Below, piece after piece: positions 25,413-34,000 of a DNA stretch of 60,379 nt; position 1 is the stretch's first letter; each line of letters starts with the position of its first letter. Under the pieces are notes generated by a model, which worked only from the letters and a program-made list of their open reading frames with translations, made no database searches and had not been told where the DNA came from. The stretch covers positions 89,086 to 149,464 of the forward strand of contig MHWB01000009.1 in NCBI GenBank assembly GCA_001823925.1, given 5' to 3'. Made by a program: the position numbers and the translations under genes. The DNA is from Candidatus Zambryskibacteria bacterium RIFCSPLOWO2_01_FULL_39_39. Its GTDB lineage: Bacteria > Patescibacteriota > Minisyncoccia > Phycocordibacterales > WO2-35-19.

Positions 25413-25506
25413 CTCCCTTATACCTCTGATTACCTCGGCATAAGTGTTCGCTACGCTCCCTTGCACCTCGGACTACCTCGGCATAAGTGTTCGCTACGCT
25501 CCCTTA
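25413..25506. repeat. Two-copy 43-base direct tandem repeat
   Basis: Copies at 25413-25455 and 25456-25498 share TACCTCGGCATAAGTGTTCG and end with CTACG; a third partial copy begins at 25499. The copies differ at a few bases near one end. The period is not a multiple of three and the array supplies the stop codon of the Tat-signal gene at 25494-25742, whose last two codons lie in it. Function unknown; it could be a small dispersed repeat of the genome. Confidence 0.8.
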
Positions 25507-25742
25507 TCTATTTGAAATATTTCTTCTCCCGAGTTGTCATAAATAGACAAACTTTTTTTATCCTCAACAACTCTAAAAGCATGGGAGTCACCCCCATTAA
25601 TTTTGGTGAGAGAATTAGTTTTAGCCAACGGCTCATCCGAAAACAAAGACTTTGAAAATAAAGGCTCCAAAATTTTTCCTACTAAAAAAGTTCCGCTACC
25701 AATCAATATTATTTTTAGAAATTTTCTTCTGTTTATATCCAC
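25494..25742 (-). CDS. Small protein with a twin-arginine (Tat) signal
   Basis: An 82-aa protein. The N-terminus MDINRRKFLKIILIGSG is a clear Tat signal (R-R-x-F-L-K) followed by a hydrophobic segment to about residue 25. The remainder (HAFRVVEDKKSLSIYDNSGE) is a short beta-like domain. It lies directly upstream of tatA on the chromosome and on the same strand, downstream in transcription order, so it is a likely cargo of the Tat system here. The 43-base repeat array starts at its last codons and provides the TAG stop. Folded cofactor-binding sites are not evident. Confidence 0.7.
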   Translation of the reverse strand: MDINRRKFLKIILIGSGTFLVGKILEPLFSKSLFSDEPLAKTNSLTKINGGDSHAFRVVEDKKSLSIYDNSGEEIFQIDKGA

Positions 25743-25770
25743 ACTTTTCTATTTATCTTTTATTTTGAAT

Positions 25771-25950
25771 TTACCGCAACCCTTTTCCGGCCTTTTTAAT
25801 TTCTTTTTCCATTTCGGTTTTACCCTTCTTAAATTCTCCAGTAAATCTGCCCAATCCCCTTGCTATTTCTCCTATTTTTTCTCCACCAAAGAAGAAAATT
25901 ACTACCACTACTAGAATAATTACTATTTCTGGAAGTCCTAATCCAAACAT
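25771..25950 (-). CDS. tatA: Sec-independent protein translocase TatA
   Basis: A 59-aa protein read on the minus strand. It begins MFGLGLPEIVIILVVVVIFF, a single membrane helix with the Glu typical of TatA, followed by FFGGEKIGEIARGLG, the hinge and amphipathic helix, and a Lys-rich tail. This is a full-length, if short, TatA. It is the pore-forming subunit that works with TatC to export folded proteins. It is followed by the Tat-signal protein gene and preceded by a truncated copy and tatC. Confidence 0.88.
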   Translation of the reverse strand: MFGLGLPEIVIILVVVVIFFFGGEKIGEIARGLGRFTGEFKKGKTEMEKEIKKAGKGLR

Positions 25951-25991
25951 GTTATTTTTTTATTTAACCTTTACCAATTCGACCATTCCAT

Positions 25992-26087
25992 TTATACCTT
26001 ACCCTTTTTATTTCTCCAGTAAAGAAAAAATAGAACTGCGGCGACCGCTAAAATTATTATTATTTCTGAAATTCCTAATCCAAACAT
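25992..26087 (-). CDS. Truncated TatA-like membrane peptide
   Basis: A 31-aa peptide, MFGLGISEIIIILAVAAVLF then a short YWRNKKGKV tail. It has the TatA start and membrane helix but lacks the F-G hinge and amphipathic helix. Its upstream leader closely resembles that of the full tatA 137 bases away (GTCGAATTxGTAAA and ATAACATG), so the two arose by tandem duplication. It may be a decaying copy or a regulatory or structural TatA variant. Confidence 0.6.
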   Translation of the reverse strand: MFGLGISEIIIILAVAAVLFFLYWRNKKGKV

Positions 26088-26128
26088 GTTATTTTTGTAT
26101 TTAACTTTTTACTAATTCGACCTTTTTA

Positions 26129-26899
26129 CTAATTATGCTCCCTACTTAATTTATTAGCAAAAACGTACCCGACAAAATAAAGTGCCGAGAGCGGAAGAAA
26201 CAGCATAATCATGGTGATTCCTGTTCCATCTGGAGTAATTATAGCCGAAATAATCAAAAAAAACAAAATAGCATGTCGCCACCTACCTCTCCAGAAACTG
26301 GCGGGGATTATTCCTATTATACTTAATAAAATCATAAATAGAGGTAGCAAAAACATCATCCCGACGGCGATCATTAGACTGAAAACATAGTAAATAAATT
26401 CATCTATTGAGAAAAAAGGCACAGCGCCAATAGTTGTAGCATATGGGTAAAGTACTTTGAAGGTGGCGGGGATTAGAAAAAAATAAGAGAAAGCGGCACC
26501 AGCAAAAAATAGGAAGACAAATGGAAACAAAGACCACAAAACTGCCTTCTTTTCGTGTGGTAATAAGGCGGGTGCTATATATGTGATTATTTTATAAATA
26601 AAAAATGGAATAGTAAACAAAAAACTAAGTAATATTGAAAGTAACATTTGAGACACAAAGGCACTCATGGGGTTGGTAACGACTAACTGTACATTTAGTG
26701 GTAGGAGGTCAGATCTGATTTTATTAAAAACTTGAACAGAAAAAGAAATCTCAGTTGGTAATGGTAAAAAATAATCTTTACCCCAAATTACTACTTTTTT
26801 TAAGCCAAAAATAAAAAAGAAAAAAGAGAAACCAACAAAAGAATAAATCCAATGCAGAATATTTTTTATAAATATTTTGAGTTCTTCAAAAAGAGTCAT
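26129..26899 (-). CDS. tatC: Sec-independent protein translocase TatC
   Basis: A 256-aa polytopic membrane protein with about six helices. Diagnostic features are NPMSAFVSQM in the first periplasmic region, ALLPHEKKAV between helices 2 and 3, PATFKVLYPYAT, and ITPDGTGITMIMLFLPL near helix 5. TatC recognises the twin-arginine signal. An extended N-terminal segment with an additional helix-like stretch precedes the usual core. It begins the run tatC, small tatA copy, tatA, Tat-signal protein, all on minus. Confidence 0.88.
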   Translation of the reverse strand: MTLFEELKIFIKNILHWIYSFVGFSFFFFIFGLKKVVIWGKDYFLPLPTEISFSVQVFNKIRSDLLPLNVQLVVTNPMSAFVSQMLLSILLSFLFTIPFFIYKIITYIAPALLPHEKKAVLWSLFPFVFLFFAGAAFSYFFLIPATFKVLYPYATTIGAVPFFSIDEFIYYVFSLMIAVGMMFLLPLFMILLSIIGIIPASFWRGRWRHAILFFLIISAIITPDGTGITMIMLFLPLSALYFVGYVFANKLSREHN

Positions 26900-26911
26900 T
26901 GAAATACAATA

Positions 26912-27922
26912 TTACGGTCCACCAGCCTCATCAAACTCTAGGATCACACTATCGGTTGTATCGTACATAATAGTCGTTGAGGCATCAATTTGTTTAAGTT
27001 TAAACTTATTGTCAAATATCACGGCAGTTTCAACTATTATATTACCCTTAGTTACCGGAGTCTCTACTCCACAACTACCGCCAGAACAAACCCATAAATT
27101 TTCATCATTACCCCTCAAGTTACCTCCAGTTGAAGAAAGTCTGACATCACCAGCAGAATCAGCATAAAATTCACCATAGACAGCACCAGTCTGACTCAAT
27201 CTTAATTGGGGAACGCTGTTTACATCTAAGAGGTTTAACTTTCTATTTGGCGTTGTGGTGCCAACTCCTACATAACCACTACTATTGACTACGAAAAGAT
27301 TTGCTCCTGTTGAATCCTGAATCTGGAATAAATCTGCAATTTGACTAAGTGCTGCGCGGATAGTGAGTCCAATTGATTGTGTTGAAGTGGCTTCAATAGA
27401 AACTACTGAGGCACCCAATGGAGTAGTTGTCCCAAAAGAAGATTGGCCAGTACCGCTTACTGCGCCACTTAATCTTGCAAAAGGTGCAGCACTTATCCTC
27501 TGTCTTGGGGAAAGAGTTTGGAAAGACGCATCATCGGAGGATACTTCAATTTGTAAGTAGATATCGCTTGATGTATTAAAATTATAATCAAGAGTATGGG
27601 GAAAACCATTTGCGGTATCGCCAATATTTACATTAAATACTCCTTGGCGAACAGAAGTAGCAAATGAGGAAGGGTCAGTTGTGGGCCAGAGACGATTGGT
27701 GCCAGAGGTGCCACCAGTTGCCACATTCCAAATAGAAAATTTAAAATAATAAGTTGTTCCAGCAGAGCTCCCCAATAGATCGCCACTAGCATCTGCCAGT
27801 CGCCCTTGATAACTTATAATAGACGGTATGCCCACAGCCGCCAAAGCGGTATTTATACTATTGAAAAAGAAAAATAGAAGTAAAAACAATAAACAAAGAA
27901 TTTTTTTAATATTTGAACCCAT
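26912..27922 (-). CDS. Secreted fibre/shufflon-like surface protein
   Basis: About 336 aa from the ATG at 27922; an upstream in-frame TTG or ATG adds up to eight residues. A signal peptide spans about 1-28. Residues about 30-150 carry the repeat-rich module PSIISYQGRLADASGDLLG found in many secreted proteins of this group (QGRL, TTYYFKFSIW, LSPRQRISAAPFA). The middle (GVGTTTPNRKLNLLD) resembles tail-fibre shaft motifs, and the C-terminus has YDTTDSVILEFDEAGG. No anchor is seen. A likely adhesin or fibre, with no enzyme motif. It directly precedes tatC. Confidence 0.6.
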   Translation of the reverse strand: MGSNIKKILCLLFLLLFFFFNSINTALAAVGIPSIISYQGRLADASGDLLGSSAGTTYYFKFSIWNVATGGTSGTNRLWPTTDPSSFATSVRQGVFNVNIGDTANGFPHTLDYNFNTSSDIYLQIEVSSDDASFQTLSPRQRISAAPFARLSGAVSGTGQSSFGTTTPLGASVVSIEATSTQSIGLTIRAALSQIADLFQIQDSTGANLFVVNSSGYVGVGTTTPNRKLNLLDVNSVPQLRLSQTGAVYGEFYADSAGDVRLSSTGGNLRGNDENLWVCSGGSCGVETPVTKGNIIVETAVIFDNKFKLKQIDASTTIMYDTTDSVILEFDEAGGP

Positions 27923-27982
27923 TAGATTCAATTTTACCATATCCAAAACTAGTCTATACAGACTTTGTGTATAAACAATAGT

Positions 27983-29764
27983 CTAATTTTTCTTGCCAGA
28001 TTTCACTCGCTCAAGTTCGGTCAGGAGTTTTTTGCGAAGGCGCGTAGATTTGGGAGTGATTTCTAGATATTCATTTTCGGCCATGATTTCTAAGCCACTT
28101 TCAATAGTGATGGGGGTCGGCGGTGCCAGATATATTTTGTCATCTGAGCCTGAAGCGCGCATGTTGGTGAGTTGTTTCCCTTTTGTTGGATTTACGCTCA
28201 TATCATCCCCCTTGGAAGTGTTGCCGATGACCATACCTTCGTAAACTTCGGTAGTAGGTCCTATATATAAAGTGCCCCTAGTTTGTAAGTTGTCTAAAGC
28301 AAAAGCCAAAGCCTTACCAGAGAGCATTGAGACCATAGAACCGGTCGGTTTCTTTTGTATTTCTCCGGCCATAGGTCTGAAGCCGATCACTCTGCTAGCA
28401 AAGACACCTTCACCTTTGGTATCAATTACAAATTGATTGCGGTAACCCAAAAGACCTCGAGTGGGTCCTTCAAAAACAAAGCGCAAGTGGCCTTCGTGAG
28501 ATTTGCTACTAGTCATCACTGCTCCCCTCTTACCTAGTTTTTCTATAACTACTCCCTGCATTTCTGCGGGAACGTCAATAGTAATTTCCTCAAATGGTTC
28601 ATTTTTGTGGCCGTCTATTTCTTTTATAATGACTTGGGGTTGGGAGACTTGCAATTCAAATCCTTCGCGACGCATATTTTCTAAAAGGATGGCGATATGG
28701 AGTTCTCCTCTACCACAAACTTCCATATTATCCCCCTCCAAATCAACTTTTAGTCCCACGTTTACTTCCAATTCTTTTATCAAGCGGTCTCTGATTTGCC
28801 TTCCGGTCACAAATTTACCTTCTTTGCCGGCAAAAGGAGAATTATTTACCAAAAAATTCAAGGCAATGGTTGGTTCGTCTACTTTTATAATAGGTAAGCC
28901 TTCTGTTTCTTCGCTGTCTGTCACGGTATCTCCGATATATATGTCTGGCAAGCCGGCGATCATCACTATATCTCCAGCTTCTGCTTCTTTTATTTCTTTT
29001 CTACTGATTCCTTCAAATGAAAATATTTTAGTTATTTTACCTTCTTCTGTGCCACCAGAAGTCTTCTTTACAAAAACTTTCTGACCATCTTTCAATGTCC
29101 CTTCATAAATTCTTGCAATCGCCATTCTGCCCAAAAAATTATCATAAGCCAAATTAAAAGGCTGGGCTTTGAGAGGCGCCTCTTTATTGTTTTTTGCTTT
29201 TGGCACTTTTTCTAAAATAGTATCAAGTAAAGGTTTTAAATCCTCGCTCTGGTCACCCAAATTTTTCATAGCTACCCCGTTTTTGGCTATCGCATAGACA
29301 GTAGTAAAATCAAGCTGTTCCTCACTTGCGCCTAAGTCAAAAAATAATTCAAATATTTCATCGTGGGCTCTCTTGGGGTCGGCGGCTTTTTTGTCTATTT
29401 TGTTTAAAACTACGATTGGTTTGTGGCCAATTTCTAATGATTTTTTCAAAACAAAACGGGTTTGGGGCATAGGCCCCTCTTGAGCGTCTACTACTAAAAG
29501 CACGCAATCAATAGAACGAAGGATGCGCTCTACTTCCGAACCAAAGTCAGCGTGCCCGGGAGTATCTACCAGATTTATTTTTGTATCTTTATATATGACA
29601 CTGGCATTTTTTGAATAAATAGTAATGCCACGCTCTTTTTCGAGCGCGTTTGAATCCATAGAAACCCCCTCTTCTTCAAAGCCTGTTTGCCTTAGTATGG
29701 CATCAGTCAAGGCTGTTTTACCATGGTCTACGTGGGCTATGATCGCTACATTTCTTATTTCCAT
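27983..29764 (-). CDS. typA: Translational GTPase TypA/BipA
   Basis: A 593-aa GTPase of the usual length. G1 is IAHVDHGKTALTDAI, switch I is RGITIYSKN, G3 is DTPGHADFGSEVERIL, G4 is VLNKIDKKAADP. A beta-barrel domain II, the EF-G-like domains III and V (FVFEGPTRGLLGYRNQFV) and the BipA-specific C-terminal domain (RGTLYIGPTTEVYEGMVIG, STRLRKKL) follow in order. TypA acts on the ribosome in cold and stress and in 50S assembly. It is a single gene with its own gap on both sides. Confidence 0.95.
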   Translation of the reverse strand: MEIRNVAIIAHVDHGKTALTDAILRQTGFEEEGVSMDSNALEKERGITIYSKNASVIYKDTKINLVDTPGHADFGSEVERILRSIDCVLLVVDAQEGPMPQTRFVLKKSLEIGHKPIVVLNKIDKKAADPKRAHDEIFELFFDLGASEEQLDFTTVYAIAKNGVAMKNLGDQSEDLKPLLDTILEKVPKAKNNKEAPLKAQPFNLAYDNFLGRMAIARIYEGTLKDGQKVFVKKTSGGTEEGKITKIFSFEGISRKEIKEAEAGDIVMIAGLPDIYIGDTVTDSEETEGLPIIKVDEPTIALNFLVNNSPFAGKEGKFVTGRQIRDRLIKELEVNVGLKVDLEGDNMEVCGRGELHIAILLENMRREGFELQVSQPQVIIKEIDGHKNEPFEEITIDVPAEMQGVVIEKLGKRGAVMTSSKSHEGHLRFVFEGPTRGLLGYRNQFVIDTKGEGVFASRVIGFRPMAGEIQKKPTGSMVSMLSGKALAFALDNLQTRGTLYIGPTTEVYEGMVIGNTSKGDDMSVNPTKGKQLTNMRASGSDDKIYLAPPTPITIESGLEIMAENEYLEITPKSTRLRKKLLTELERVKSGKKN

Positions 29765-29850
29765 CCCTATTTAATTAATTGAAAAATAAAATCCCGCCTA
29801 GGGAAGTTATCCCCAGTATACATTATTTAATCAAACAAAACAAATAAGAC

Positions 29851-30105
29851 TTAAGAAAGGTGCTTGGAGATGTGTCCGGCCATCTTCATCATGTGGACAG
29901 TCTTTTCGCCACCAAATACTTTCAAAAGTTTTTCATCAGACATAATCATTTTCTTGTCGCTTGGGTTTTGAAGGTTATTAGCCTTGATATACACCCATAT
30001 TTTAGAAACTACTTCTGATCTGGGCATTGGACCATTACCTACTACCGCTGCTAGCTCTGGGCTAACTGTCATCGGCTTCATAAAAGCTGAATTTGTTTTT
30101 GCCAT
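29851..30105 (-). CDS. SWIB/MDM2-domain small protein
   Basis: An 84-aa protein consisting almost entirely of a SWIB domain: FMKPMTVSPELAAVVGNGPM, then RSEVVSKIWVYIKANNLQNP and KLLKVFGGEKTVHMMKM. Such domains are known in eukaryotic chromatin factors, in Chlamydia and in many CPR genomes, often as stand-alone proteins with unclear, possibly nucleoid-associated, roles. It shares a cold-shock protein neighbour and a terminator just upstream. Confidence 0.85.
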   Translation of the reverse strand: MAKTNSAFMKPMTVSPELAAVVGNGPMPRSEVVSKIWVYIKANNLQNPSDKKMIMSDEKLLKVFGGEKTVHMMKMAGHISKHLS

Positions 30106-30193
30106 GTTTTTTACTTATCTCGAGTTTATCGAGAGATTATTAATAAGGACACTACAATCATAACACTAAATTAAAATAGTAGCTACAAACGAA

Positions 30194-30221
30194 AGTCGCC
30201 CCGATGGGTATCGGGGCGACT
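30194..30221 (-). terminator. GC-rich intergenic hairpin terminator
   Basis: A 12-base-pair stem AGTCGCCCCGAT / ATCGGGGCGACT with a four-base loop lies between the SWIB gene and the cold-shock gene. On minus it is followed by TTTCGTTTG and on plus by a run of T, so it can end transcripts from either side, and it ends the cold-shock gene. Confidence 0.85.
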
Positions 30222-30229
30222 TTTTGAAA

Positions 30230-30439
30230 TTAGGCGCGTGCTACGTTTGTAGCAGAAGGGCCTTTGCCCCCCTCTTCACCCGGTGTGATATCAAAGGTGA
30301 CCGCATCACCCTCTTCCAATTCTTCAAGTGTGACGCCGACGAGAGCGCTTTGATGAAAAAATACATCTTTTTCACCACCCTGAGGAGAGATAAATCCAAA
30401 CGTTTTCCCTTCCATAGGTTTTTTTATTGTTCCTGTCAT
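30230..30439 (-). CDS. Cold-shock-domain protein
   Basis: A 69-aa CSD protein. MEGKTFGFISPQGGEKDVFF carries the RNP1-like (K-x-F-G-F-I) and RNP2-like (D-V-F-F-H) motifs. The length matches one OB fold of the Csp family. It binds single-stranded RNA or DNA and usually melts mRNA structure. No Shine-Dalgarno is obvious in front of the ATG, and the gene stands alone before a strong terminator. Confidence 0.92.
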   Translation of the reverse strand: MTGTIKKPMEGKTFGFISPQGGEKDVFFHQSALVGVTLEELEEGDAVTFDITPGEEGGKGPSATNVARA

Positions 30440-30574
30440 GAAGTTATTTTTTGTTTATTTTATTTAATGTATAGATAAAAACTCGACTTTATTTTTGTCT
30501 TCTTCGTATACTCTCTTATGGTATCTTATAAATTATCACTTAGCAAGTATGGCTAAGTAAGGATTTTACCATAC

Positions 30575-30979
30575 CTACATCTTCTTTGAATTTAGAGCTA
30601 ATTCTAAGTTCTCAATAACCTCACTAGGAGAAACAAGAGCTTTAGTCAAATATCTAAAAGCTCCTAAACGTATGCCCTTTTCAACATCTTCAATCCGACC
30701 CAAATTTGATAAGATCACTACGGGTATATTTTTAAGATTAGTGTCTCCTTTGATTTTTTCAAGTATGGCAAAACCGTCCATACCTCCCGGTAACAAAAGA
30801 TCTAAAATTATCAAATCTGGTTTGTCTTTTTCTAATGCAGACATGGCCTGCTCGCCATTTATGGCGTTCATCAAGACGCAGCCGAGACCTCCCAGTTTCA
30901 TAGAAATCATATTTGCAAAAAACATATCATCTTCAACAAAAAGGATTTTTTTACTAGCTAAGGTATTTTTATTAGTCAT
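30575..30979 (-). CDS. Single-domain response regulator (CheY-like receiver)
   Basis: A 134-aa receiver domain. ILFVEDDMFFANMI gives the acidic pair, DLIILDLLLPGG the phosphorylatable Asp, PVVILSNL the conserved Ser/Thr, and YLTKALVSPSE the conserved Lys. No output domain is attached and no histidine kinase is nearby. It may act by protein contact as CheY does. It lies 40 bases after the start of the neighbouring giant surface gene's stop region, on the same strand. Confidence 0.9.
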   Translation of the reverse strand: MTNKNTLASKKILFVEDDMFFANMISMKLGGLGCVLMNAINGEQAMSALEKDKPDLIILDLLLPGGMDGFAILEKIKGDTNLKNIPVVILSNLGRIEDVEKGIRLGAFRYLTKALVSPSEVIENLELALNSKKM

Positions 30980-31016
30980 AATTTTATATTTAGATTAGTT
31001 TAGCATATTTACTGTA

Positions 31017-34000
31017 CTATTGGCCACTTCCCATTTCTCCGACAGATATTTCTGATATATCTATCTCTTTATTTACAACACCAATTTTACCAACTTTTAC
31101 GTGGGTTTTATATATTTCTAAACCAGATTTTGAATTCCTAACAGAGAGTATATATTTACCGGGGAGAGTTTTTAGAAAATATCTACCATTATCTGAAATA
31201 ACAGCATGTGACACTACTACATTAGAGAGCCCTTCATAATATAGAACTATAGAAATATCCCTATTTTTATCGTCCTTTACCCTACCCCATAGTTTGCCTT
31301 GAGGTATGGCCCGGGAAACAAACATCATAATTATAGTCAGAGCAAGGGAGATCGTTGTAATTAAAGAAGTATTAAATATAAATAGATATAGAACAACAGC
31401 TGTTAAGGAAAGTGAGAGAACTTTGAATATATAAGAAAGAATGTAATCAACCCTTGGGTGTATATGGACTGTTTTAAACTCCTGATTCCAGTCATAGAAC
31501 ATTCTGTCCATAGGTATATTGGGAGTTATGAGGTCATCTACTTTTTCTATATTTATAACTTCTCCATGATAGACGTTGTTAAACAAACCATCAGAATCAC
31601 CAAGGATCTTATTAGATGGGAATAAGTAATGGGTTTTCTTGGCATCAATTCTAAACTGTCCCATATAATTCATAAAACCATATCTTCCGTAAAGATCTGT
31701 TACTGCCGTCTCAACAATCTTATCTGTATGTATGTTGATAAGTGTTACTATTGCTGGATCTATCGGTTGTTTGTTTTCACTGTCATAAACCATACCCCAA
31801 TATCTTCTCTTTGTTCTTAGATGAGACCATGTAAGAAAATTATTGAAAACGGATAGTACGCCCGCGTATAAATCAAAGAAATTTCTTATTGCAAAAGGAG
31901 AAAGCATATTCCTTAATACTGTTAGGATTGGTATTGCAACAGCACCTGAAATAATTGCTACCATATCAGGATTTGATTTTATTAGACCAACCAAAGACTC
32001 TAAAAGAGCGAGTAATATTCGCAAAATAGAGAAGATCTGTGGCAATAGGGATGTTAGAACATTAAATATTTTATTTTCTGAAAGATCTGCAAATATGCTA
32101 GATGCAATATAGCTTGTATGATCTACAAAAGGAATCACAACATCAGCAATAACTCTGTCTATTGTACCCTCTCCATTTTGAGCCCCACCTGGAGGGTTAT
32201 TTGATATAGGTGGAGTAGTAGTACTTAATATAGGGGGGGTGGAAGTTGCTACTGGTGGAGTAGTTGGGGGCGTAGAAGTTGATATGGGAGGGGGTGGAGC
32301 TGGGTCACTACCCACAACAACAAACATTTGCGAAGTAGATACCAAACTTCCGTTTGTAGCAATTAAGGTAACAGTATATATTCCACTCTGTGTGTAGAGA
32401 CAGGTATTCCTTGCTATGTATGTAGTCCTCGTAGTCTTCTTATACTCTCTATCTACAATACCGGAGGAATCACAACTTATATTATAACTATACCAACCTT
32501 CTACATTACCAAACGATTCAATACGAAAACTAACCGTTGAATCAATAGGCGCATACAAATTAGTAGTCCAATTTTTTCTGTCCAAAGATCCTGCTATAGT
32601 AGATTCAAATTGTGGATTTTCTACAATTATACGAGCTCTGGATGTGGCTATAAAATCAGATGAGCTAGCTCTCACAAACACAACGTACTCTCCCGGTATG
32701 GTAAAATTGTGTACTGAAGTTGTTATCGTTTTAACATTTGAAGACAGGAGATCATCAAAAATGCCGTCACTATCCCAATCAATTTGATAATCTATTTTAC
32801 TCTTTATAGAAGTCTCTGTATTTATCCTAAGTTTAAAGTCTGTAAGAGTATTACCGTAAGATATTGGTAGGAAATCTCCCCCATCAGATGAGACGGTAGC
32901 TGTAATTTTTAAAGATTCTATTGTCCCACCACCATTACCAGGAGGAGAAGTGGGGGGATTACTATTCCCAGGATTGGTTGATGGAGGAATAATAGGAGGA
33001 GGTTTTACTGTGGTAGTTTGTAAAATAATACTATCCGATACTTTGCTTAGAGTCTTATCTTTATTATCCAGATATTTAACGTATACAAAATACTCTCCGT
33101 TTGGGCAAGAAGAGAGACTACACAAGACCCAGTCAAATATTGGTGTTATTGGAATACTAACAAAACTAGAGAAATCGGAAGTATTAGAAACTAGAAAAGT
33201 TACCGCATTACTTTGAGGAGGGTACTTAAGATTAAGTATCACATCTTTTGTGTTTGTATAAAATTCTCCGTTATTTATAAGTACTGAAAATAAATCAGAA
33301 ATACCTCCTCTACCATTACCACTACTACTTCCGCCACCAGAATTACCACCACCACTATCACTCGGAGAAGAAGGACTCAAGGTAGATCCCGATACCGAAC
33401 TGGTAGTAGCAGAGTTTCCATAAACATCATAGACGCCGACTTCAAAAGTATAAGATGTTCCGTTACTCAATCCTGTTGAAGTGGCGTAAGTTGAAGAAGT
33501 GGCAGTAAAATATACATCGGTAGTTATATTATGAAAAACATATGGCAGTGTGGCTAAAGCCGTATCATCAGAAGCTCCAGAAATTTTAACAGTAAGGGCA
33601 TCTAATTGAGTATCGGTTATAGTGACACTTCCAGCCGTTGGAGCATTGGTTTCAAATCTCCAATTTGTGTTTCCCCCACCATCGGTAGAATTAGTACCCG
33701 CAGCTTCTATAACTGTAGCATTAGAGTTATAGGAATCATTTACATCAAGATAAGAAATACTTCTGGTGCTCTGTGGATCTATATACCAAGGTGACCCGTT
33801 TGTAGAACTTTGTAGTGTAAGCACATTTCCTGATGCACCACGTAATGTCATTGTTCCAGCTATGGTTGTGGTTGCCCCAGCTTCAAAGGTAAGGGTATCG
33901 GTGGAAGTGATTACTTTGTATAAATTATTAAATGTTGTGGAATCATTGACCGCCTGACTTGCGCCATTCAAATGCACCGTACCTGAATTATGGGTAAAAG

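Noticed and set aside
25413-25506. CRISPR array
   Set aside because: Copies abut with no unique spacers and there are only two; it is a direct tandem repeat.
28503-29084. A 193-codon plus-strand frame inside typA
   Set aside because: Antisense shadow of a well-supported GTPase gene; no Shine-Dalgarno or domain.
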